A DNA stretch of 21,454 bases, taken from contig JAFVBT010000100.1 of assembly GCA_017479785.1 (NCBI GenBank), positions 1 through 21,454 of the forward strand, read 5' to 3'. Origin of the DNA: Alphaproteobacteria bacterium. Lineage in GTDB: Bacteria > Pseudomonadota > Alphaproteobacteria > RF32 > CAG-239. The position numbers and the translations under genes are program-made. Of the stretch, positions 6,702 through 14,950 are shown piece after piece. How positions within the stretch are numbered: the first letter of the stretch is position 1; each line of letters opens with the position of its first letter. The notes under the pieces are model-generated. The model searched no databases, was not told the DNA's origin, and worked only from the letters and a program-made list of their open reading frames with translations.

Positions 6702-7967
6702 ATGTTTGTATTTGCATTTTTCACGGCTGTTTTTACATCGGTATCGTGGTTGATATATGGTTTTATGTTTGTTCGTTCTCGCTTGGCTGACAGCTCACTT
6801 TTTGAACAAACACCGCAAGATGTATTAATTTTATTGGCGGTTATTTTTTTGCCGGTATTTGTTATATGGGGTATTTTCGGCTATGTTAATCAATTTTTGA
6901 TTAATCGTAATATGAATCGCAAACAGAGTGAACTTTTGAGGCAACTGCAAAAAAATCAAGATTATACCGATTTGGTTGTGCGTGTGATGCTGGATGCCGA
7001 GCACGAAATTAAAGACGGGTTTGTCTTGAATAAATTTGACGTTTTTATAAACGATATGAATGAGGCTTTAGGCGAAATTATTCAGCGGTGTAATATAGCA
7101 TCTTCGGCTCAAATTGAACAACTTTGGCAGCGTGTGCGCCGAGGTGAAAAGTGGGCATTGGGTAAAGCCGTATTGGAGGCTGCAAAAAATCAAAACACCT
7201 TTGATGCATGGGCACGTGAAAAAGCCGATAGAGATAAAGTTTTCAGAGGTTCTTTGCTGGAATTTTGTTCTCGTTATCAGAATCTGTTGCAACTGTTGGA
7301 AAAGCATGACCGCGATCGTGTTTTTTTGCGTATGATTGAAACGGGTGTGTTTGGCAGAGTTTATTCCATTATTGCGCCACTAAGCGAGGGATTGGGCGAA
7401 ATTCGCGCCGATGTCCGGACACGAATTGCCTCCGAGCCGGAAGCAAATTACGACTATGCTTCGGTTTTGCATGTGGCATCTCTTGAAGAGCCGACGGCAA
7501 ATGAAACAATTATGAATGTGGATAAAGATGAAGAGACAGAGGAATATGAAGATAAGCCTAAATCATCTTTATTTTCACGTTTAAATCCTTTTCGCAAAAA
7601 ACAAAATGTTGATTATGAAGAAACAGATGAAGATCCGTTTTTTCAAGCACTGCAAAACAGCTTTAATGATAAACGGGACACGGCGTCGGAACCTTCTTTT
7701 TCATATCCTTCGTTAGGCGAGGAAAAAGAAGAACCTTCTTTGCAAATTGAGACGAGTGAAAAAAGTGTTTCAGCCGGAGCATTTAGCCATGTTGACAATA
7801 CTCTTGCCAGTTTGCGTGAGAATGTTGCGGAAGAACTGCATATCGGTCCGGTTGGTAACGAATCCGCGGAATCCGCATATAAAAAAGTTGAGCCTTCTAA
7901 AGATGATGACGAAGATTTAGTTTATCCGTTCGGTGGTTGGACAGATGAAAATAAATATAATCCGTAG
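6702..7967 (+). CDS. Two-pass membrane protein with long acidic cytoplasmic tail, unknown function, 421 aa
   Basis: Not recognised. Two membrane segments (about residues 2-24 and 41-63) are followed by a mostly helical region (70-235) rich in charged residues (for example RKQSELLRQLQKNQDY), and then a long acidic low-complexity tail with many Glu, Asp and Ser (about 245-421) interrupted by a basic patch (SRLNPFRKK, 301-309). The start is ATG 6702, with AGGA 7 nt upstream and a strong promoter just before; an in-frame TTG at 6684 is less likely. The stop lies 23 nt inside the yejA-like gene, so the two are translationally coupled. A role in the same process as the peptide importer is possible but rests only on the overlap. 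Confidence 0.8.
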   Translation: MFVFAFFTAVFTSVSWLIYGFMFVRSRLADSSLFEQTPQDVLILLAVIFLPVFVIWGIFGYVNQFLINRNMNRKQSELLRQLQKNQDYTDLVVRVMLDAEHEIKDGFVLNKFDVFINDMNEALGEIIQRCNIASSAQIEQLWQRVRRGEKWALGKAVLEAAKNQNTFDAWAREKADRDKVFRGSLLEFCSRYQNLLQLLEKHDRDRVFLRMIETGVFGRVYSIIAPLSEGLGEIRADVRTRIASEPEANYDYASVLHVASLEEPTANETIMNVDKDEETEEYEDKPKSSLFSRLNPFRKKQNVDYEETDEDPFFQALQNSFNDKRDTASEPSFSYPSLGEEKEEPSLQIETSEKSVSAGAFSHVDNTLASLRENVAEELHIGPVGNESAESAYKKVEPSKDDDEDLVYPFGGWTDENKYNP

Positions 7968-9750
7968 TTTTGTTTTTTCGGTACTTTTCAGTGTGGCGCA
8001 AATTCTGTCGGCACAAGCAGCAATTACCGACAGAATCGCTCTTTACGGCGAATCAAAATATCCGAGTTCTTTCCGTTCCTTTTCTTATGTTAACGAGAAT
8101 GCGCCGCAAGGTGGTAAGATTGTTTTGCCGGCATACGGGACATTTGATAATTTCAATCCCTACATTTTTAAAGGTGTTTCGGCATCATTTGTAACGGCTT
8201 TGGTTTCCGAAACATTGGGAACGTCGCCGACCGATGATCCGTTTACGGTATATCCGTTGCTTGCGGAAAAATTTGATTTACCTGAAGATAAATCATATAT
8301 CGGATTTATTCTGAACAAAAATGCCCGTTTTTCTGACGGAACGCCGGTGACGGCAGATGATGTTGTTTTCAGTTTTAATGCAATTATAGAAAAAGGTGCG
8401 CCGATTTATCGTGTTTATTATGCCGACGTTGACAGGGTTGAAAAAATCAGCAACCGAGAAGTACGTTTTTATTTTAAGCCGAATACGAACAATAAAGAAC
8501 TTCCGGTTATATTATCGCAATTCAGTATTTTTTCCGCAAAAGATTTTGATAAGCGGGAATTTGACAAGCCGACACTACATGTGCCGTTAGGCAGCGGTCC
8601 TTATGTTGTTAAGGATTTTCAGGTTAACAAATTTGTGGAATTACAAAAAAATCCGAACTATTGGGGCAAAAATTTGCCATCGCAGCGCGGATTTTATAAT
8701 TTTGAGACTATACGCTATGACTATTACCAGGACACAACGGTTACTCTGCAAGCATTATTCTCCAAAGACATTGATGTGCGTGAGGAATATATCGCCAAGA
8801 TTTGGATGACCGGTTATGATAATGAGTTGGTGCGTTCCGGCAAAATAAAAAAAGAAAATGTGGAACACAACAATCCGGCGATTTTGCAAAATTTTGCCTA
8901 CAATGTTCGGCGCGATAAATTTAAGGACAGAAGGGTTCGTAAGGCAATAGATTTAGCTTTTAATTTTGAATGGGCCAATGAAAAGCTGTTTTATAATCAA
9001 TATAAGCGATTGTTCAGCTATTTTACCAACACGGGTATGGAGGCAACCGGTTTGCCGGAAGGAAAAGAATTGGAAATTCTTGAGAAATATCGTGATAAAT
9101 TGCCGCCCGAAGTGTTTACCGAGCCATATCATCCGACAACGAATCCGGATATTTACGATTCTCGCGAAAATTTAAAAAAAGCGGTGGCAATGTTAAAAGA
9201 GGCAGGCTATGATTTTGTTGACGGCAAGATGACAAACTTAAAAACCGGAGAACCTTTGGAATTGGAAATCTTAAGCAATTCCGCCAACGGGGCAACTTTT
9301 ACCAAGGTGATGTTGCCGTTTATTGAAAACTTGCGCAAAATAGGAATAAAAGCCGTTTTCCGAAATCTGGAAGTCAATATTTTTAAAAACAGATTGGATG
9401 AATTTGATTTTGATATGGCAATCGTATCATATAGGGTATCGCAAATGCCGGGTAATGAGCAACGTGATTATTGGGGAAGCGAATCGGCTGATATCAAAGG
9501 AAGCAACAATATTATAGGCATCAAAAATTCCGTAGTTGATGAGTTAATTCGTGGTCTGGTTTCGGCTCAGGAAAAGGAAGATTATGTGGCATACGTTAAA
9601 GCGCTTGACAGGGTTCTTTTGCACGAAAATTATATGATTTTTCAGTGGTATTCGCCTTATTCTCGCGTGGCTTACTGGGATAAATTCGGTCAGCCTCAGA
9701 CGGATGTCAAAACAGGATTTCAGCCTTTTACATGGTGGATGAAGGAGTAA
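7945..9750 (+). CDS. yejA: YejA-like periplasmic peptide-binding protein, 601 aa
   Basis: Family 5 extracellular solute-binding protein of an ABC importer, most like YejA (oligopeptide/microcin C uptake). A signal peptide is clear: MKINIIRSF, a hydrophobic core, then SAQAA, with probable cleavage near residue 26. Features typical of YejA include the tract around LAFNFEWANEKLFYNQYKR, the segment KLPPEVFTEPY, the C-terminal PGNEQRDYWGSESAD and the tail around YWDKFGQP. The start is ATG 7945; a GTG at 7933 would put extra residues before the signal peptide. The Shine-Dalgarno is weak (GGTGG), which fits translational coupling to the upstream gene that it overlaps by 23 nt. YejB follows after 2 nt. 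Confidence 0.93.
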   Translation: MKINIIRSFVFSVLFSVAQILSAQAAITDRIALYGESKYPSSFRSFSYVNENAPQGGKIVLPAYGTFDNFNPYIFKGVSASFVTALVSETLGTSPTDDPFTVYPLLAEKFDLPEDKSYIGFILNKNARFSDGTPVTADDVVFSFNAIIEKGAPIYRVYYADVDRVEKISNREVRFYFKPNTNNKELPVILSQFSIFSAKDFDKREFDKPTLHVPLGSGPYVVKDFQVNKFVELQKNPNYWGKNLPSQRGFYNFETIRYDYYQDTTVTLQALFSKDIDVREEYIAKIWMTGYDNELVRSGKIKKENVEHNNPAILQNFAYNVRRDKFKDRRVRKAIDLAFNFEWANEKLFYNQYKRLFSYFTNTGMEATGLPEGKELEILEKYRDKLPPEVFTEPYHPTTNPDIYDSRENLKKAVAMLKEAGYDFVDGKMTNLKTGEPLELEILSNSANGATFTKVMLPFIENLRKIGIKAVFRNLEVNIFKNRLDEFDFDMAIVSYRVSQMPGNEQRDYWGSESADIKGSNNIIGIKNSVVDELIRGLVSAQEKEDYVAYVKALDRVLLHENYMIFQWYSPYSRVAYWDKFGQPQTDVKTGFQPFTWWMKE

Positions 9751-9752
9751 AA

Positions 9753-10835
9753 ATGCGACAGTATATTCTTAAAAGACTTTTGCTCATTCCGTTGACTTTA
9801 TGGGGAATTATTACGGTTAATTTTGCCATTATTCAATTGGCGCCCGGAGGACCTGTTGACTATATTCTGGCACAATATCGCGGTATGAATACAGACGCCA
9901 AATCACAGTTTACTTCAACGGCAGAAGTTAAGTCGCAAACAGCCGGTGAGACATCTTCAAAATATACCGGTTCGCAAGGCGTTCCCGCAGATTTGGTTGC
10001 GGCATTGGAAAAGCAATTCGGATTTGATAAGCCGTGGTATTATCGTTACGGCAAAATGCTTAAAGATTATTTGTGTTTTGATTTCGGCAAAAGCTATTAT
10101 CGTGATAAAACGATTGCGGAATTGATTAAAGAACGACTGCCGGTATCGGTTTCTTTGGGCTTGTGGTCAACACTGATTATTTATTTAATAGCTATTCCTT
10201 TAGGCATAAAAAAAGCGCAAAAAGAAGGGTCGCGCTTTGATACAATAACTTCGTTTATGGTTGTTGTCGGCTCGGCATTGCCGGTGTTTTTGTTGGCGGT
10301 ATTTTTTATTGTATTTTTTGCCGGCGGCGTCTATTTTCAGTGGTTTCCGCTGCGCGGATTGGTGTCGGATAATTGGGATTCGCTGGGGCGATGGGCGCAA
10401 TTAAAAGATTATTTTTGGCATATTACTCTGCCGGTGGTTACAATGGTTATCGGCGGTTTTGCCGGTTTAACGATGCTGACCAAAAATTCGTTTTTGGATG
10501 AAATTAATAAGCAATACGTTTTGACGGCGCGAGCCAAAGGAGTGCCGGAAAATAAAATTTTATACGGACACATTTTTCGTAATGCCATGCTGATTATTAT
10601 TGCCGGTTTCCCGTCACTTTTAATCAAAATGCTGTTTACGGGGTCATTGTTAATAGAAGTAATTTTTTCGCTTAACGGAATCGGATTGTTGGGGTATGAG
10701 GCAATTACAACGCGTGATTATCCGGTTGTTTTCGGCACATTATACATTTTCAGTCTGCTCGGATTGATTCTCAAACTTATCAGTGATTTAACTTATTGTC
10801 TGGTTGATCCGCGTATCAATTTTGAGAAAGCTTAA
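9753..10835 (+). CDS. yejB: YejB-like ABC transporter permease, 360 aa
   Basis: Inner-membrane permease of the peptide importer. The N-terminus MRQYILKRLLLIPLTLWGI and the following NFAIIQLAPGGPVDY are standard for the DppB/YejB group, and the long periplasmic insert (about 50-85) is typical of YejB. The loop ARAKGVPENKILYGHIFRNA is the ATPase-contact (EAA-type) motif, and the C-terminus LVDPRINFEKA is complete. The start is ATG 9753, with AAGGAG (9742-9747) 5 nt upstream and overlapping the end of yejA. The usual partners YejE (second permease) and YejF (ATPase) do not follow; the next gene is a repeat protein behind its own likely promoter. Confidence 0.94.
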   Translation: MRQYILKRLLLIPLTLWGIITVNFAIIQLAPGGPVDYILAQYRGMNTDAKSQFTSTAEVKSQTAGETSSKYTGSQGVPADLVAALEKQFGFDKPWYYRYGKMLKDYLCFDFGKSYYRDKTIAELIKERLPVSVSLGLWSTLIIYLIAIPLGIKKAQKEGSRFDTITSFMVVVGSALPVFLLAVFFIVFFAGGVYFQWFPLRGLVSDNWDSLGRWAQLKDYFWHITLPVVTMVIGGFAGLTMLTKNSFLDEINKQYVLTARAKGVPENKILYGHIFRNAMLIIIAGFPSLLIKMLFTGSLLIEVIFSLNGIGLLGYEAITTRDYPVVFGTLYIFSLLGLILKLISDLTYCLVDPRINFEKA

Positions 10836-10841
10836 ATGTGA

Positions 10842-10856
10842 TTGCCATTATGGCAA
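10842..10856. promoter_or_regulatory. 15-bp palindrome TTGCCAT-T-ATGGCAA, operator-like
   Basis: Perfect 7-bp arms around one central base. It covers the predicted -35 (TTGCCA, 10842-10847) of the gene at 10900, a position suited to a dimeric regulator. As RNA it could form a 5-bp stem (TTGCC/GGCAA) with a 5-nt loop, but no U-run follows, so it is not a good terminator. Confidence 0.5.
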
Positions 10857-10870
10857 AATTGTGATATTAA
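10842..10870 (+). promoter_or_regulatory. Predicted promoter of the MORN-ankyrin gene
   Basis: TTGCCA (10842-10847, 5 of 6), 17-nt spacer, TATTAA (10865-10870, 4 of 6). The start of transcription would be about 10877, 23 nt before the ATG. Confidence 0.5.
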
Positions 10871-10899
10871 GCAAAAAAAGCTAACGAAAGGTTGTTTCA

Positions 10900-13749
10900 A
10901 TGCTGCAAAGAAAAATTTTTGTTTTTATATTATCTGTTGTTTTGAGTTTTGCAAGTGTTTGTCACGCAGTTCCTTTGAGCAAAACCGAAGATTTAACGTT
11001 TCAAACCAAAAATGACGAAGAATTTGTTACCGATAAGGAGGGAAAACCTTTTGCCGGTGCTGTTATATTAGCGGACGAAAACGGCAGAGACATAACCTAT
11101 TTTTATAAGGCCGGACGTAAAAACGGTGTGGCGGTTGCTTATTATGAAAATGAAAAACCGGCAGTGGAAATCAGTTATGCGCAAGGCAAAAAAAACGGCG
11201 TGGAAGTCGGTTTTACTTTAGAAGGTAAACCGCAGTATAAAAGAACATATAAAGACAATGTTTTGAACGGTGAAGAAGTTTTGTTTTATGAAAACGGTAA
11301 TCCGCAAAAGCGCTCCGTTTATAAAGAAGGTAAATTGAACGGTGAAGTTATATATTTTGATGAAAACGGTGACCAGACCAAAATTGAAACGTATGTGAAC
11401 GGTGAAAAAAACGGACCGGAACGTTTTATTGAAAATAAAATACTGCGTAAAGAGTATAATTATGTTGCCGGTGAGCTTGACGGGGTTGCCAAGTTATACA
11501 GCGAAAAGTATTTGACTGATGAAATAAATTATAAAAAAGGCAAAAAGGAAGGGATGCATACCTCTTATAAAGAGGATGGCAGTAAAATTCAAATCCCGTA
11601 TGTTGACGATAAAAAATCGGGCGAAGCCGTTGCCTATTATCCCGACGGCAAAATCGCCAACAAAGTTCATTTTCTGAATAATCAGCGTAACGGGTTGACT
11701 GAAAAATTTTATCCGAACGGGAATATTAGCTCGGTTGAAAATTATAAAGATGATTTAAAAGACGGTATCGGCCGATATTTCAATGACAAAGGGGAACTTA
11801 CTTCCGTCATCTATAATAAAAAAGGGACGGAATTAACGAAGATTGAAATAGAAAATAATACCGATTTGAAAAATATTTATGATGCCTATAAAAAAGGGCA
11901 GTTGGCGCGTTTCAGCAACAAACGCAATTTCTGGTACTTAATTCTGTGGCTCGGCTTGAATACGGGAAAACAAGATATTTTGGCAGAATTGGAAAAAGAA
12001 ATGGCAATGTTTGCGGTCAATTTGAGTGATGAACGCATATACAAGCGCTATGCACCGGCCAGATACGAATCGTATGTTAAAAATCTTTATTTCGGGCTAA
12101 CACCCCTTAGCTATGCCGTTAACATAAACAGTCCGCAAGATGTTTTGCATAAGTTATCCGCACAGGTAAACGAAAAAAATGCCAAAGGAACAACCGCTTT
12201 GCAAGAGGCCGTTCGCTTGGGAAATGCAGATGCCGTCAAATATATGTTGTTGCATAATGCAGATATGGATACGGAACATGGCGAAAATGCAAAAATCTTA
12301 TTGTATGCGCTTGAAAATAATGCACCTGATACGGTTATTCACGAATTGTTGGAGGCCGGCGCTTCGGCAACCGTATCGGACGAAAAAGGGAATACTCCTT
12401 TGTTTATGGCGGTTAAAAATAATAATAAAGAGCTGTTTTCGTTGCTTGTTAAAAATGAAGGGGCATTATCGGCGCTTAACGACAGAGGCCAGAATATTTT
12501 AATTTCCGCCTATGAAAACAATGCATCTTCGGATATTATAGAACAATTATTAAAAGCCGGTGTTGATGTTAATCATAAAGATAAGGAAGGACATGTCCTT
12601 TTGGTTGATACCTTAAAAAAACAAGATTATAAAACGGCAAAAATGTTGTTGGAAGGCGGAGCTGATGTGTCGTTGGCAAATAACGAAGATGTGTCAGCAG
12701 TATCTTATGCTTTGACGGAAACTTTGCCGCCGGATGTAGAAAGACTTATTTTTGCGCAGGATATAGATGCCAACAAAATTATACCGCCGTACGATAAATC
12801 TTTGTGGCGCGTTCTGGCCGAAAAAGAGCGTTATGATTTGCTGAAAACTATCTGGACGAAGAACCCTGATGCATTGTTCATACAAGATGCCGAAAAACAG
12901 CAACCTCTTTATGCTGTTTTGGATTTTCCGGAAAATGAACAGATTAAGAGCATTGCGCTGTCATGTATAACAAAGGCCGATGATGAAATGTTATGGACGG
13001 CAATGGAAAAGCGGGATATTGAGTTAATGCAGGCGGCGGTTGCTCACGGCGCAGATGTAAATTCGGTTAAAAACGGAGAAAATTTGCTGACATATATTGT
13101 TAAGAATAAAGAAGATCAGGCATTTTTAGAAGTTCTTGCCGTTCCGGCATTAAAAGCTGATGCGCCGAATGCCGAAAATCAAACGGCTTTGGAACTGGCT
13201 GTGTTGAACAACGATGTGCCAGCTGCTGAATTTTTGCTTAAAAACGGTGCCGATGTTAACCATCGGGTTAACGGAGAAGGATATCTGCTGATGCTAAAGA
13301 ATTATCAATCACAGATGACTTCAGTTCTGCTTAAATATAAACCGGATTTTTCAGCCGATTCTACCGAAGAACAAACGTTATTGATGAAGGCCACAATGCG
13401 TTTGAATGCCGAACTGGTTGACGCTCTTATTAAAGATGGTTTTGATGTCAATGCCCGCGATAAAGAGGGGAATACGGCATTGTTGTACTTGGCCGAAGCT
13501 TTGCGTTTTTATCCGAGTATGGCGCCGGCGGCATTAGGTGAGGCATATAAAAACATTGTAACGTTGTTGGTAGATAAAGGAGCCGATATTAATGCGCAAG
13601 ACAACGGTGGCAATACTTTGTTGATGAAGGTTGCCAAGATGAAAACTCCGGCGTATCAAACCATATTACGCGTGCTGAATGAACTCGGAGCTAATCCGAA
13701 TATGCGTGACCAATACGGCAAAACCGCCGCAGATTATGCCGGAGAATAA
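10900..13749 (+). CDS. Exported MORN/YwqK-like and ankyrin repeat fusion protein, 949 aa
   Basis: A signal peptide (MLQRKIFVF, hydrophobic core, SVCHA with likely cleavage after residue 23) sends it to the periplasm or beyond. Residues about 47-310 are MORN_2/YwqK-type repeats of roughly 20-23 residues, with units such as GEEVLFYENGNPQKRSVYKEG. A helical linker (about 320-395) follows, and residues about 399-949 are ankyrin repeats (for example GTTALQEAVRLGNADAVKYM and GNTPLFMAVKNNNKELFSLL), several degenerate in the middle. The start ATG has AAAGG 8 nt upstream. Both modules usually bind proteins or surfaces; no catalytic motif is seen. It stands alone with its own predicted promoter and ends tail to tail with the gene at 13758. 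The domain reading is strong; function is unknown. Confidence 0.9.
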   Translation: MLQRKIFVFILSVVLSFASVCHAVPLSKTEDLTFQTKNDEEFVTDKEGKPFAGAVILADENGRDITYFYKAGRKNGVAVAYYENEKPAVEISYAQGKKNGVEVGFTLEGKPQYKRTYKDNVLNGEEVLFYENGNPQKRSVYKEGKLNGEVIYFDENGDQTKIETYVNGEKNGPERFIENKILRKEYNYVAGELDGVAKLYSEKYLTDEINYKKGKKEGMHTSYKEDGSKIQIPYVDDKKSGEAVAYYPDGKIANKVHFLNNQRNGLTEKFYPNGNISSVENYKDDLKDGIGRYFNDKGELTSVIYNKKGTELTKIEIENNTDLKNIYDAYKKGQLARFSNKRNFWYLILWLGLNTGKQDILAELEKEMAMFAVNLSDERIYKRYAPARYESYVKNLYFGLTPLSYAVNINSPQDVLHKLSAQVNEKNAKGTTALQEAVRLGNADAVKYMLLHNADMDTEHGENAKILLYALENNAPDTVIHELLEAGASATVSDEKGNTPLFMAVKNNNKELFSLLVKNEGALSALNDRGQNILISAYENNASSDIIEQLLKAGVDVNHKDKEGHVLLVDTLKKQDYKTAKMLLEGGADVSLANNEDVSAVSYALTETLPPDVERLIFAQDIDANKIIPPYDKSLWRVLAEKERYDLLKTIWTKNPDALFIQDAEKQQPLYAVLDFPENEQIKSIALSCITKADDEMLWTAMEKRDIELMQAAVAHGADVNSVKNGENLLTYIVKNKEDQAFLEVLAVPALKADAPNAENQTALELAVLNNDVPAAEFLLKNGADVNHRVNGEGYLLMLKNYQSQMTSVLLKYKPDFSADSTEEQTLLMKATMRLNAELVDALIKDGFDVNARDKEGNTALLYLAEALRFYPSMAPAALGEAYKNIVTLLVDKGADINAQDNGGNTLLMKVAKMKTPAYQTILRVLNELGANPNMRDQYGKTAADYAGE
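11038..11829 (+). repeat. MORN_2/YwqK-like repeat array (coding)
   Basis: About ten to twelve tandem protein repeats of 20-23 residues with the pattern G-x-x-x-x-Y/F-x-x-x-G-x-x-x-x-x-x-x-Y-x-x-G-x-x-N-G. They are diverged at DNA level, so this is an old array rather than a recent expansion. Confidence 0.8.
12094..13746 (+). repeat. Ankyrin repeat array (coding)
   Basis: Around fifteen units of about 33 residues with the G-x-T-x-L-x-x-A ... LL-x-x-G-A-D-V/I-N pattern. They are clearest at residues 429-460, 497-530, 764-790 and 857-945, and weak around 600-700. Confidence 0.8.
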
Positions 13750-13757
13750 AAGGAAAT

Positions 13758-14261
13758 TCAGTTTTCTATGGCATAAATATCTTTAACGTGCCATTCTTTA
13801 ACCACACTGTCTGCCGGTTTCAAAACATAGATAATTGTGCCTTGGCATAAGCCGAACCAACGGCCGTTACAAGCGCTGTCGGTATGAACTTCAATTGTAT
13901 TGTTCGGCAGAACTTTTTTATTGATAAATTTGTAGCTGATCTCCGTCGGGCGTTCAATACTCGGGTCTGTCATGAAAATAAATTTCGGCAAGTCCAATGC
14001 GGCGCAGAAAGGTAAATCCGTTTTTATGGTACATTTTACCGCTTTTTCAACGGCACAGAAAACTTCATCTGTTTCTTCGCAAGCTTCCGGTAATTTTTCA
14101 ACATTGAATGTATAAGTTGTGTCCGGCAATTTTTCTTCTTCATAAACGATTTCTTGTGTGTCTTCAACCGCAACTTTTTTATTTTCCGTCTTTTTTAATA
14201 AAGTAAAACTGAAGATCAATAATGCGGCCATGCACAAAACAACAAAAACTTTTCTAAGCAT
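13758..14261 (-). CDS. Membrane-anchored Cys-rich envelope protein, unknown function, 167 aa
   Basis: Not recognised. An N-terminal membrane segment or uncleaved signal (MLRKVFVVLCMAALLIF, to about residue 22) is followed by an acidic stretch, then a soluble domain with six cysteines (61, 69, 77, 86, 121, 129) that could pair as disulfides in the periplasm. The C-terminal part (about 105-167) is rich in beta-type sequence such as GTIIYVLKP and KEWHVKDIYAIE. I start at ATG 14261 because AGGAG is 7 nt upstream; an extension to 14339 would overlap the outer-membrane protein gene and hide the signal. It lies 10 nt after that gene and shares its operon. Confidence 0.7.
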   Translation of the reverse strand: MLRKVFVVLCMAALLIFSFTLLKKTENKKVAVEDTQEIVYEEEKLPDTTYTFNVEKLPEACEETDEVFCAVEKAVKCTIKTDLPFCAALDLPKFIFMTDPSIERPTEISYKFINKKVLPNNTIEVHTDSACNGRWFGLCQGTIIYVLKPADSVVKEWHVKDIYAIEN

Positions 14262-14271
14262 AAATTTTCTC

Positions 14272-14826
14272 CTAATTAAAATGATATTCCACGCCGGCGG
14301 TATATTCTGTGCCGTGTTTATAATCGGAAACGCGGTCAAATTTTACATAACGTACCATCATGCGCAGTTGCCAATTCGGGGTAAAATTATATTTTGCACC
14401 GCCGCCGAATCGGTAACCAAAGCCATGTTCATTATAGTGTTTGTGCGGATAATTTTTGATTTTAAAAACATATTCGCCGATACCGACGGTGGCAATCAGA
14501 GATATTTTTTGAGTACATCCCAAAGGTAAATATGCCGCCGCATCCAAGCCGTAAGAGCGAAAAGACTGCTTGTCCTTGCCGTTTGCGTGGCGGTGTTTAT
14601 GCTTATCGCTTTGGTTGAAAAACAATTCTGTGCCGAAGTATTGTCCATATTCCGAACCGATACGGACACCGGCCGCATTGAACGATGGCGAAAATCCTTC
14701 GGCTGATGTATCGGCGTAAGTATAGTCCAAGCCGACATACGGCACATATTTATAATTGTCGGCACGAACCGCGTGAGAATGTGCTATGAACAGTGCCGTT
14801 GTTAAAAAAATGGTAATCTTTTTCAT
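14272..14826 (-). CDS. Small outer-membrane beta-barrel protein with His-rich loops, 184 aa
   Basis: Signal peptide (MKKITIFLTTALFIAHSHAVRA, probable cut after residue 22), then alternating beta-strands such as VPYVGLDYTYAD, AAGVRIGSEYGQYFGTELFF, FGYRFGGGAKYNF and WQLRMMVRYVKF. The C-terminus AGVEYHFN is close to the usual aromatic-ended barrel signal. The general type is an eight-stranded OmpA/opacity-like barrel. Two predicted loops are rich in histidine: KHKHRHANGKDK (75-86) and YPHKHYNEHGF (126-136). The start has AAAGGA 7 nt upstream. It is the first gene of a two-gene unit, divergent from the prepilin-like gene. Confidence 0.82.
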   Translation of the reverse strand: MKKITIFLTTALFIAHSHAVRADNYKYVPYVGLDYTYADTSAEGFSPSFNAAGVRIGSEYGQYFGTELFFNQSDKHKHRHANGKDKQSFRSYGLDAAAYLPLGCTQKISLIATVGIGEYVFKIKNYPHKHYNEHGFGYRFGGGAKYNFTPNWQLRMMVRYVKFDRVSDYKHGTEYTAGVEYHFN

Positions 14827-14852
14827 TTAATATCCTTTGTTAAGTTATTTGT

Positions 14853-14858
14853 ATTATA
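14853..14858 (-). promoter_or_regulatory. -10 element of the outer-membrane protein gene
   Basis: Perfect TATAAT on the minus strand, with a likely transcription start near 14846 and a leader of about 20 nt. The -35 at 16 nt (TTTATT) is poor. Confidence 0.55.
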
Positions 14859-14897
14859 GTTCAAATATTGCAAAAATAAAGCATTTTATAAAAAATA

Positions 14898-14926
14898 TTG
14901 TATATGTTATTTTTTTGTGATATTCT
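14898..14926 (+). promoter_or_regulatory. Possible promoter of the prepilin-like gene
   Basis: TTGTAT (14898-14903), 17-nt spacer, TATTCT (14921-14926). Both boxes are partial matches, but the spacing and distance to ATG 14951 are good. Confidence 0.4.
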
Positions 14927-14950
14927 GAATACCTATAAAAGGGGTTTGTT

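Noticed and set aside
10842..10856. Palindrome read as a yejB terminator
   Set aside because: The loop would be 1 nt for the full arms, or the stem only 5 bp, and no U-run follows; an operator fits better.
14262..14339. N-terminal extension of the Cys-rich protein
   Set aside because: It would overlap the outer-membrane protein gene and put 26 residues before the signal; AGGAG clearly marks ATG 14261.
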